From Lathyrus oleraceus (Eukaryota; Streptophyta; Magnoliopsida; Fabales; Fabaceae), in assembly GCF_024323335.1 (NCBI RefSeq), contig NC_066581.1, positions 437,969,281 through 438,033,280 of the forward strand: 64,000 bases of DNA. The letters run 5' to 3'. The translations under genes were made by a program, and so were the position numbers. Of this stretch, positions 1 to 9,125 are shown one piece after another; within the stretch, counting starts at the first letter, position 1; the number at the start of each line of letters is the position of its first letter. The notes under the pieces are model-generated. The model had not been told where the DNA came from, did not search any database, and saw nothing but the letters and a program-made list of their open reading frames with translations.

Positions 1-165
1 GTGGATTAAGTCTTTGTTGAAGGCGAAATCACCTTGGCCGGGTGGACTGGAGTAGCTTTGTGTTATAAGCGAACCAGTATAAATTCCTTATGTGGTCTTT
101 ATTTTGAAAAAGCGCTTATTTTCCAAAACAATTCAAACCCCCCTTTCTTGTTTTTCTCACCTTCA
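1..165 (+). mobile_element. 3' end of a Ty1/copia LTR (SIRE/Maximus-like)
   Basis: The first 165 bases do not match the Ogre-1 LTR that follows. They end in a pyrimidine-rich stretch finishing ...TTTTTCTCACCTTCA, the kind of LTR terminus I associate with legume Ty1/copia elements of the SIRE/Maximus type; this is recognition from memory, not a search. Homology between the two Ogre-1 LTRs begins at base 166 (matching 13714), exactly after this CA terminus. The simplest reading is a copia element or solo LTR inserted in the Ogre-1 5' LTR, with the first 729 bp or so of that LTR lying to its left, outside the window. The expected 5-bp target duplication would be GCATT (166-170). Confidence 0.6.
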
Positions 166-427
166 GCATTTTCATCACAAAAATATGTGCATTTTCATTT
201 GAATTTTGGAGGGAAATTCCAAATTCAAAAATTATGAATTGTTTTCACTCCCTAGCATTGGCATTTGGCTCAAAACAACATTTGAAAAGATTTCCAAGCC
301 AGAATCGTGCACTGTAGCATTGGCATGCATGCATAAGGGGTGAATTTGCAAATTTGGCATTACACTTGGTTTTCATTAATCTCACTTGCATTGCCTAATT
401 GTGATTAAGAGTTTGATTAGCACACCA

Positions 428-434
428 TATATAA
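428..434 (+). promoter_or_regulatory. TATA box of Ogre-1 5' LTR
   Basis: TATATAA is followed 13 nt downstream (start to start) by TCATAACAGAATT. The Ogre-2 3' LTR has the same arrangement (TATAAAT at 34005, motif at 34018). A start site about 30 nt downstream, near 460, is inferred and would mark the U3/R boundary. Confidence 0.6.
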
Positions 435-3400
435 GTGAAATCATAACAGAATTGGGGATTAACAACACCAGAATTCAGATCTAGATCCAATCTTCACAAT
501 TTTGCTCTCACACTTTTCTGAATTTTCTTCAAATCCATGGCTCTTTTCTTGATCAAATCATCATCCATGAGTATTGTAGAACAAGTTTGAAGCAAGATTC
601 CAAAGATTTCGTGCAAGTTGAAGCTAGTTGGAACTTGAAGCTCATCCATGGCAGTTGGATTTTCTGGACAAATCGTGCAAGCTTAACCTCCAAACCTTCA
701 TCCATTCCATCATATAAGAGCTAAGGATCACCTGTTTGTGCATTACCAAGCCTGAAAGCATCCATTCCAGTTCTGTAGCTTCAACAAGGTTAGAATTCGA
801 GTTCATTGATTCATGAAATTGATATATGCATGTTGTAGATCTTTCATTGGTGATTAATCTGAGCTTTAAATCCATGAAATCCATGCAGAAATGAATTAGT
901 TATGTTGATTTTAAGTTTGGCATATGAATGTTCTTGGCTTTGAAATCCATGAAATCCATTCCAATCCAAGCCTTGATCTGTGTTGTATGTTGAAAGATGA
1001 ATCCATTGGTGTGCTCATTGTGAATTTCTGTGCACATGTGTTCTTGAGCTCAAGAACACGATGAATATTGATGAACTTGTTAGGGTTTCTGTTTCCAGGC
1101 TGCGTTTGATCCATGATAGCACGCGTTTGCATGAGTTTAGGTGTTAGCAAGCATGCATTGGTCCATGTTGTAGCTTGCGTGGCCTTCTGATTGGTTCTCC
1201 TTCGCCCAGCCATGCTACGTACTTTAATGAAACGGGGCGTTTCATAAGGAAACGCGCTCAATTCAAATGGCTGCACGGTTCGATCCCAACCTTGGACATG
1301 TGCCTTGCATTTTATCTTATTTCCTTCATCCATTCATACTAGCCTTGTTCATGTTTTTCTTTTATTTTTCCATTCACTTAGAAAATTCATAACTCATTGA
1401 TCAATGATCCAAATGACCTGGGAATTTTTGCATGTTGTTCCTCATCATGTCTAGTTTTTTTTGGATACTTTTCCACAATTTGTTCCTGGATGGATTTCAA
1501 TTTTGCCTAGGGATTGTTCACATGTATCCAATTTGTACCTTGCTTGCCATACGCTTTGTGAAATGATGAGTTTTGCTCCAATGCTCTTGAAATTTGGTAT
1601 GCTTAAACTAGACATCTTGATTGAAATTTTGGTGTTGAGTTTGCATTTTTCTCATTTCTGGTTGTTGAGATATGATCTGTTTAATGTAGGTGTGACAATG
1701 TGTGTCACACCATTGCTTGCTCAACTTGTTGATTTTCTTCGCCATGCCAAATAAATGCCAAATGATGTGATATTTTGCAAGATGCTTCTCCTGGATGTTA
1801 GGATTGATCATGAGTTTTTGTGGAATTTTTGGATTCATTTCTGATTTGTTTGGTATTTTTCTTTCTGGATGACCATTTGTGGACTTTTGAATAGTCATGA
1901 CCTTCAATGATTTGTGAAATGATGGTTGTTTATCCTATGAATGTGAAATTTTGCACATTGATTCTAGACACTTTGAGGTTTATTTTGGATTTGATTGGAT
2001 GTTTTTATCATTTGTCAATTCTGTTTTAGGCTTGTGCTAAGTTGATGTAGCATTTGATGCTTAATTTGAGCTTGTTTGTGCCTACCTTATACTTGTCCAA
2101 ATGTCTTGATTTTTGGTGTGTTGATCATGTAATGTGTTCTGTTTAGCCATGATTTTTCTTGGGATTAATTGAGCCATTTTGGAATTAATGTGCATTTGTT
2201 CATTCTGTTGCTTCAATGTGCTTCCACCTTGCATGCCTTGCCTTATATGATTTGTGAAATAAATTTGGTTGATGCTATTGACATGAGACTTGTTAGATTG
2301 TATTCTTAATTGATTAAGGTTGATTCAAGTGGAATTTCATGTTCTGTTTTAAATTATTTCTCCCTCTTTGACCCTAGGCCTTGTCCTAGTGGTTTGCTTC
2401 TCATGTTTAAGCTTAGTTTCAGGTTAAGAAGCATATGGCCATGAGGGAATTGATTCACATTGCTTGAGTTGACTATTTGGTTTATCTTGACTAATCTTGA
2501 CTTGTTTTGTAGGTGGCTTTTAGCTCATTTGAGTTGAGCTTGTGCTTTGCACATTGTTGCATTGTTTGTTTGACTGTGTACTGTTGACTGTTGACTATTA
2601 ACTGTCTGTTTGACTTTTTGAGTTGTATGCTGATTGAGTTGGATTGTTTTCAGGTACATTAGTTGCTTGAGTTCTTTTGAACTTGCATTTGCTTTTGTGG
2701 GTTGCTTAACCTATGTATAATTTCTTTTCTCCATGTAGTCTGGAAGACCTGCCCTGTTACTTGGGCAGGCACCTGTCTGAAGTCCTCCTTAAGAGGCAAT
2801 ACTTGTGATTGTTTATCTTTGTCCCTGTACATATCAAAGACCTCCTAAGTGAAGAGGCATTGGCAGATACAAGAGATGTGCAGTCCATCTCCTGCTACTC
2901 AGTGAGTCATCCACTTTGCTCACACACCTTGTGTTGATGCATTGTGGATAGTAACCCAAGATCTTTGTTGTGTCAGTCATGTGGAGTAGAGTCCCACTTT
3001 TTGGACTCCCACACCTTCATTTGTTTGAAGCTCTCCCAGGCCAGGGATAAGAGCTGTGAAGTCTTATCTTCACTTCCCATTCATCTGCTTCACCCTAACT
3101 CTCAATGTTAGGGTTAAGAGCTAACATCACCCTGATACAGTGGCTTGTTTGTCGAGGTTGACATGACCCCTTGACTAAAGCCTAGCCTTGTTTGAGCCCC
3201 TCTGTTTGTATATAGTGTGTGTGCTTGCTTTGTGCTTCTGTATGTTTGTTTGTGCTGTTTAGGATAGCTTGCTCCCTGTGCAAGTTAGATAGCAACCTCA
3301 ACCTAGGACCATGGTGAATTAACATGATAACTATTAGGCTCGAGTTAGTCTCCCTTCTAGTTTGTCATTTCCCAGTCTCTAGTTAGGCTAGTCCTTTTTC

Positions 3401-3510
3401 CCTGCGTAGGGGAACTACGTCGCCCTGATCCTCATACCAGATGAGGTACGTAGGCAGGAGATGAGCTGATCTCTCCGGGCGCCCTTTTTGTTTTGTCTTG
3501 TGTGTGTTAG

Positions 3511-3736
3511 GAGATGGATGTAAGACCAGCGATTGGCATTCCGTATCCTATTGTTGTGTGCTTGGAGTCCGATATAAGCCCAACGATTGGCATTTGGTTT
3601 CCAGTGTGGGTGTGTTTGGTTCGGAGTCTGATGTAAGTCCAGCGATTGGCATTCGGTTTCCATGTTTGCCTGTTTGTGTGGAGTCTGACGTAAGTCCAGC
3701 GATTGGCAGTCGGTTTCCTGTGTGGTTTGTTTGGCG
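3511..3736 (+). repeat. Tandem repeat in Ogre-1 5' LTR, about 57 bp x 4
   Basis: Four imperfect units carry GGAGTCTGACGTAAGTCCAG followed by a CGATTGGCA-containing stretch. The last unit matches the Ogre-2 consensus best. The same array is in the 3' LTR at about 17087-17310. Confidence 0.85.
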
Positions 3737-4001
3737 TGCGTTAGCCGAGCTACGAGTGCTCTGATTCTTCTTTAGTCCGAGAAGATACGTATGCATAGGA
3801 TGTGACATCCTAGCGAGCACGTTTCCCCCTGTCCCGAACTACGTCGACTCTGATGTTTGTGCCTGACAGACTACGTAAGCCCAGGACGCGATATCCTGCC
3901 GAGTCAGTTTCTTTTGTTTTCCTGTGTCTCTTTCAGCCAGTGTATGTTTGTGTTTGTGAGAAGTTTTTAGCAACCTTTATCCTTTCTTTTGTGCGTGGAT
4001 T

Positions 4002-4050
4002 CCGTCGAGTACGACGGATGCGTAGGGGTGCTAATACCTTCCCTTCGCAT
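4002..4050 (+). other. Paired U5 hairpins, Ogre-1 5' LTR copy
   Basis: Hairpin I is CCGTCG-AGTA-CGACGG (4002-4017). Hairpin II begins at the next base: ATGCG (4018-4022) pairs with CGCAT (4046-4050), and GGG (4025-4027) with CCC (4041-4043), around the loop containing CTAATACCTT. Equivalent pairs with changed but complementary stems occur at 40217-40264 and 53720-53767 and, on the minus strand, 42943-42990. The structure ends 153 nt before the PBS. Confidence 0.6.
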
Positions 4051-4203
4051 AACCGACTCCCGATCCCATCTCTCTTTGGTCGCGAGACCATGTCTTTTCC
4101 AGGTTTACTTCGAGCGTTTCCTTTCCCTACTTTGGGATAAATAACGCACGGTGGCGGCTCTGTTGTTTCATTTTCCCGCCGGTTTTTCGCGTAATGCGAC
4201 AGC

Positions 4204-4221
4204 TGGCGACTCTGCTGGGGA
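4204..4221 (+). other. Primer binding site of Ogre-1
   Basis: TGGCGACTCTGCTGGGGA lies two bases after the LTR terminus CA. It matches the PBS described for Ogre elements, reported as complementary to the 3' end of a tRNA-Arg. Confidence 0.9.
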
Positions 4222-5350
4222 CTAAGAGAAGTTGACCTCTTGCTGGTCCATCTTCCCTAAGCGAGTCTCTCCTAGCGCTCTCTAGGATAGGGTTTGGTTG
4301 CTTTTGCTGTTTCATTTATTGCATGCATTTTATTATTGTTTGCATTTATGTTTGCATTTATGTTTGCATTCATTCATATTCATCTGTTCATCTGGCTGTG
4401 CTGTGTTGTCTCTCTGTTGGGGTGGGAGTTACATGAGGTAAAAGGCCCAATACCCAGGCTATGAGTGAAATCTAGGACACCTAGGAATAGAGTGATTCAT
4501 GGGAAGCGGGTGGTATTGCGCCACTTAGCGGAACATTGATATCACGAGCAGTTCAGACTCTGATGGGGTATCGTCGTTACATACTTCGGGTGTGTACATG
4601 ATGATATTCTATGAAAGGGTTATTTATGCTGCGTTTCTTTCGACCTTACCCTGACCTAGATGACACCCGTGAGTGGGGAGGGAATGATCATTACAGGTAC
4701 CATTGGTGACTTGTTGGTGACTCTGGTTACTGGAGGTGACTTTGGTTCAGATGAACTTATGGGTACTTACTTCCGCCACGCCGGAATTCTGTCCGTGATA
4801 TCTATCAGCGGGTTCCGTTTATTTCGGATCCCCGGGTTGAATTTGAGAGTATTTGTTCAGAGGATCTGGTTGTCGTCCATTCAGTGGATGTTCCTGTGAT
4901 GATAGTGATATAATCTCCGGTTCCGTTTATTTCGGAACTTCCCAAGTTGGATTCATGGTTAATCGGGCCCTCAGATGATTGTAATCAGTTCAGAGACCGG
5001 TTCAGTACAGTTGATCCTCAGATGACTTGGAAGATGGCACAGTGACCTGCCTGCATGCATTTGCATCATTCCCATTTCGCATTCATCTGCATTTAACCCA
5101 TGTCTATCCGTACTCAGGGTCCATTTTTTTGATTGAGATTCTGGTTGAGAGACATCCAGATGTCAGAATGTTATTGATGAAATATTATTCGTCTCAATGA
5201 AGCTAGAATCAAAGGACAATGCCTCATACGGGTAGACATTGCATGCGTGAGTCATACTAACTTGTTTGCTGTTTTGTAGGTTTCAGTATCTAACTGGTGC
5301 GCATAGCTCTTCTGTTCAGACATCCAGCCAGACTCAACGAATCCAAGCTG
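4222..5350 (+). other. Ogre-1 5' leader, no ORF1
   Basis: Non-coding leader. The stretch from about 4420 to 4690 closely matches 19255-19520 of Ogre-2, including a shared GATGACACCCGTGAGTGGGG segment. The ORF1 that should follow is absent: sequence runs from the leader directly into the gag start at 5351. Confidence 0.75.
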
Positions 5351-6409
5351 ATGGATCCACCTAACGCCGACATTATCGAACTGAAAGAGATGATGAGGGA
5401 GTTGTTCAGTGTTGTGCAAGGGCTCGCCTTGGGGCAGAAAGCAATGGCTGAAAGGTTGGAGAGGATTGAGAAATGGATGATAGAGGAGAAAGTTCAGGGA
5501 AAGGATCTATCGTCTGCAGTAAAAAACCCCTCTGGCACTATAGTAAAGAAACCCTCTGGCAGTGGTCAGATCAAGAAAGAGGTTGAGTCAGGTGGTGTGC
5601 AGGCCAAGAAAGAACGCGGTAAGGATCGTTACCACCCTTATGCTGCCACTGTAACCATTCCTGTTGGTGATCCACCTGTACAATAGCAACAACCGCTACC
5701 TCAACAGAGAGCACCAAGAGCTAAGAGCCAAGTGAAGAAGGGGAAGACAAATCGCCTGTTTGATAAGCCACCCGTGACTTATACCCTTCTGTTCAAGAAG
5801 CTGAGGGATCTTGGGTTAGTTCGGCAGAGGATCTTGATTCCTGTAGAACCGCATCAGAGGCCTGCACATTACGATGAGAATGCCAAGTGCGAGTTCCATT
5901 CTGAGATACCCGGACACAACATTGAGGGTTGTAGGGATTTTAAACATGTCGTCCAGGACATGGTGGATTCCAAGGCCATCAGCTTGGCACAGATAATGAA
6001 TGAGGATGTCAACCTCGTACCCAGGCAGGGTCCTATAAAAGTGAAAATGATGTCCAAGGACAAGGGAGGAATGGAGGTGACTGAGGAAGATCAGTTAAAA
6101 GTTCCAATGTCTGTGGTCCCAAAACCTCTGATGAAGGATGGAGCTTTCCCTAGTGTTGATAATTGTTGTGCGGCCGTCGCCACAAAGGGGTGTGTAGTGA
6201 TGAGAGACACGACCCGGAGGATGAAGGAAGTAGAAATGGACGGTGAAAAATTTGAAACACCAAGTCTGGCAGTTGAAACCGTCAGGGTGGAAAACGCCCT
6301 CGTTGCTGAGAAAGAGAAGAAGTTGTCCATTTCTTCTTATAAACAAGCCCTGGAAGTGGTAAAGAACAGAGAGGCCCAAGTTGGGGAAGGATCATCGATA
6401 TCGTGGTAA
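5351..6409 (+). pseudogene. gag: Ogre-1 gag remnant
   Basis: One frame runs from ATG 5351 to 6409 with a TAG at 5684-5686. The N-terminal part (residues about 1-40, ending near a VVQGLALGQ motif) matches the start of Ogre-2 gag at 21896. The central capsid-like domain is missing. After the stop, the frame resumes with the conserved segment around DKPPVTYTLL and an unusual zinc knuckle of C-x2-H-x5-H-x4-C form (CEFHSEIPGHNIEGC). It continues to a segment equivalent to Ogre-2 gag near 23500, then jumps to sequence equivalent to 24870, so the whole protease, including the DTG site, is deleted. A one-base frameshift near 6385 moves the tail to another frame. It cannot make functional Gag. Confidence 0.85.
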
Positions 6410-6642
6410 AAGCAGACATGTTTGGGGTTGGCTATCAGCCAGATCAAGAGTTGTCTAGACACAACAGAGGACGTCGTCCACCGTACACCTTCGTCAGTGC
6501 AGGGATGCTGGATCCAGGTCACGCTTGTACAGTGGGTGAAGAGATCGACAGTGACCGCGAGCTTGAGTTGTGGATAAAGTCGTGCGTACCAGGGAACTGG
6601 AAGGCCTCAAAGATCACCACTGTCACTCGTCCAGAAGAGTAG
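6403..6642 (+). pseudogene. Tail of Ogre-1 gag-pro frame
   Basis: This short ORF (about 79 residues) has FGVGYQP and a following acidic stretch, matching the C-terminal tail of the Ogre-2 gag-pro region (about 24990-25205). It is out of frame with the preceding remnant because of a one-base indel. It ends with TAG at 6640-6642, just before the intron-like region. No catalytic protease residues remain. Confidence 0.7.
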
Positions 6643-6935
6643 TATTTCTGTGTTTCAATTCTGATTTGCATGAAAGCCATACGTTTTGCCCAAAACGTAA
6701 TGGTCCATTGTAAGGGCCATCTCATGTGTTTCATTTTGCAACATTTTGCATCAGTAATAAACTGATGTTTTTGTGATTAAAAGTGGTGTTCCCTGTTTTT
6801 CATTTATTTCTGCAGTTAAAAAAATAAAAATGGCAATGTTTATTTTCATTTTTTCTTTCCTTTTGATTTGTCTTGTTCCGACCTCAAAAGAGACTATCCT
6901 CCTGATCTCATTGATAACAATTCGGTTACACCTCT
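6643..6935 (+). other. Ogre-1 pro-pol intron region
   Basis: T-rich non-coding stretch equivalent to the Ogre intron between protease and RT. It shares with Ogre-2 a CCATTGTA-GGGCC-CTCAT core, an AATAAA (6755-6760) and an AAAAATGGCAAT segment (near 6828). A TTTCTGCAG at about 6810 could be an acceptor. The exact splice sites were not established. Confidence 0.55.
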
Positions 6936-8898
6936 GTATGACTTCGACAATCCGATCTATCATGCCGAAGAATAAGGCGAAGAAGATTGTGATCTGCTGG
7001 AATTAGCCAGGTTGTTAAGACAAGAGGAGAAGGTGATTTAACCACACGAGGAGCAATTCAAGATTGTTATTCCAGGCACCGCCGAGGTCAGGAAGTGAAA
7101 ATTGGGGCCGCTTCAGAGGCAAATGTCAAGAGCAGAATGGTAGCCCTGTTGAAATAGCATGTGGATACCTTCGCCTAGTCGTGTCAGGATATGCCAGGGT
7201 CGGATACCAATGTCGTTGTGCACAAGCTACCATGGAGAGAAGACTGTCCTCTAGAGAAGCAGAATGTCGGTGCCACGTATCAGAGTGACTTTGTTTCATG
7301 ATATGATTCATTGTGGAATCAAATGCTATGTTGATGACATGATAGCGAAGTCCCAAGCAGAAGAGGGGCATCTGGTGGATCTGAGGCCAAGTCGTTTGAC
7401 CGGGTTGAGACAACTCAGACTGAGGTTGAGTCCGAATCAGTACACTTGTGGAGTGTTGTCCGGTAAACTGCTGAGGTTTATTGTGAGCGGATAAGAGGAA
7501 TCGAGATCGATCCTGCAAAAAAAAAAGAAAAAAAGAAAAAAGAAAGAAAGAAAAGAAAAGGGAAAAGCAATGCAAGAAATGCCTGAACCGAGAACAGAGA
7601 AAAAAAGAAGGTTCGTGGTCTCTTAGATAGATTGAATTGCATTTCACGGTTCACATCTCATCTAATAGTCTCGAGTGAACCTACCCAAGCTGTTGAAAAA
7701 AGAGAGATCAAATGGTCAGGTGGATAATGATTGCCAAGGGGCATTGAAAAAAGAATAAGTTACAGGAACCTCTGATTCCGATGCCCCCTATGGAGAGACG
7801 GTCGTTAATTCTGGTACTTGATAGCCCTCGAGGTGTCTATGAGGTGTGTACTAGGTCAGCATGACGAGTCTTGTCGAAAAGAGCATGCAATTTACCTGAG
7901 CAAAAAGTTTATCGACTGTGAAACAATACATTCACTGTTCGAGAAAACTTGTTGTACTTTGGCATAGGCTGCTCGCCGACTGAGACAGTATATGCTGGTT
8001 CATACCACTTTGTGGATTTCGAGATGGATCTGATCAAGTATATGTTTGGGAAGTCAGCATGGACCAGACGGGTTGTGAGATGGTAAAAAAGTGAGTTTGA
8101 CTGATTTGTGATATACGGTCCACCTCTCAGAAAGCAATCGAGGGGAGTGTATTATCCGATTACATCGCCCCGCAACCCATAGAGGATTATCAACCAAGGA
8201 AGTTTGAGTTCCCTGATGAGGACATCTCGAGGTCCTCAAATCGAAGGATTGTGAGGAACCGATCCCGGAGGAGGGGCCTGACCCTGAATCTGAACGGATT
8301 CTGATGTCTGATGGGGAGGTTAATGTGGATGAGTTAGTGCCATGTTGGTTACGCCAAAAAGATCCTACATTCCTTTTGTTGCCCAGATAACATTTGAATG
8401 CACCAACAATGGTGGCTGAGTACGAAGCTTGTATCCTGTGTATCAACCTTCGGTGCGTACGTCTACTGGGGCAACGCCGCGCTCGCTCGTGCATGGCATA
8501 GAAGTGGAATTACCTACTGAGAGCTAGATCCCATTGTGGAGAAGCCTGATGGATGAGAAATTAGAGAAGGCTGAGTGGATAAGGACTCGGTATGACGCGT
8601 TGAGCCTGACTGAGGAAAAGAGGCTGGCAGTTACTTGTCATGGGGCAGTTGTACCCAGGGAATGAAGCGTGTTGTTGACCGAAAAGTGAGACCTCGTGCG
8701 TACCACGTGGGAGAGCTGGTATTGGAAAGGATCCTTCCTCCTCAACGATCGTAGGGACAAGTGGACATACAGTTATGGATCCCATTCGTGGTCAGGAAGA
8801 CGTTTTCTGACAGAGCCTTGTTGCTGACGACCATGGATGATGAGGATTTTCCATCCCCTGTGAATGCGGATGCAGTTAAAAGATACTTCGTTAAAAAG
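6936..8898 (+). pseudogene. pol: Ogre-1 pol remnant (RT, RNase H, integrase tail)
   Basis: Fragments of Ogre pol in shifting frames. It starts with a YDFDNPIYHAEE segment followed at once by a stop. RT begins only near 7261: a deletion joins sequence equivalent to Ogre-2 about 25827 to about 26203, removing the RT fingers and the first catalytic Asp, but YVDD (about 7330) survives. RNase H pieces follow to about 8440. Another deletion then removes the integrase zinc domain and the DDE core, and the match resumes at the equivalent of 28475. The integrase C-terminal region runs to about 8896. The normal stop is lost and the frame reads into the 3' UTR. Multiple stops and frameshifts make it nonfunctional. 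Confidence 0.85.
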
Positions 8899-8905
8899 AG
8901 ACCCG

Positions 8906-9125
8906 CTGGACGAAAAGAACAAAAGAGTCCAGGCAAAAATGGGCATCCCGACGAACCAAGAAAAAAAAAGAGAAAGAAAGAAGAAAAAAAAAGAATGAAA
9001 AGGTTCGGGCAAAAATTAGGGATAAAAAGAGAAAAAACTGTACACCCGGTAAGTCGAAAACCCCACAAGGGCGACTTGGGCAAAAAAGGGTATCCCGGTG
9101 GACTGAAAACCCGAAAGGGCTGTCC
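8906..9125 (+). other. 3' UTR hairpin row of Ogre-1
   Basis: Four inverted repeats in order: CTGGAC (8906) / GTCCAG (8927), CGAACC (8952) / GGTTCG (9002), AAGTCG (9051) / CGACTT (9072), GGACTG (9100) / CTGTCC (9120, one mismatch). The last encloses CCC-GAAA-GGG. The first three are followed by GGCAAAA-type spacers. The order and spacers match 28930-29122 in Ogre-2. The loop of hairpin 2 is expanded by a purine tract. Confidence 0.6.

Larger units (their letters stand above)
166..4201 (+). repeat. Ogre-1 5' LTR (left end missing)
   Basis: This segment is colinear with 13714-17752 of the 3' LTR with few substitutions. Indels include about 24 bp present near 15640-15667 but not near 2083, and about 29 bp near 3780-3810 lost around 17350. 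It ends in TG...CA form with ...GCGACA at 4201, two bases before the PBS. No genuine coding sequence is seen; short ORFs on either strand are incidental. It contains a TATA box (428-434), a four-unit tandem repeat (3511-3736) and the paired U5 hairpins (4002-4050). Confidence 0.92.

Noticed and set aside
911..1333. 140-residue minus-strand ORF in the Ogre-1 5' LTR, repeated in the 3' LTR at 14512-14889
   Set aside because: Lies in an LTR opposite to transcription, has no recognisable domain, and is shortened by small changes in the other LTR copy.
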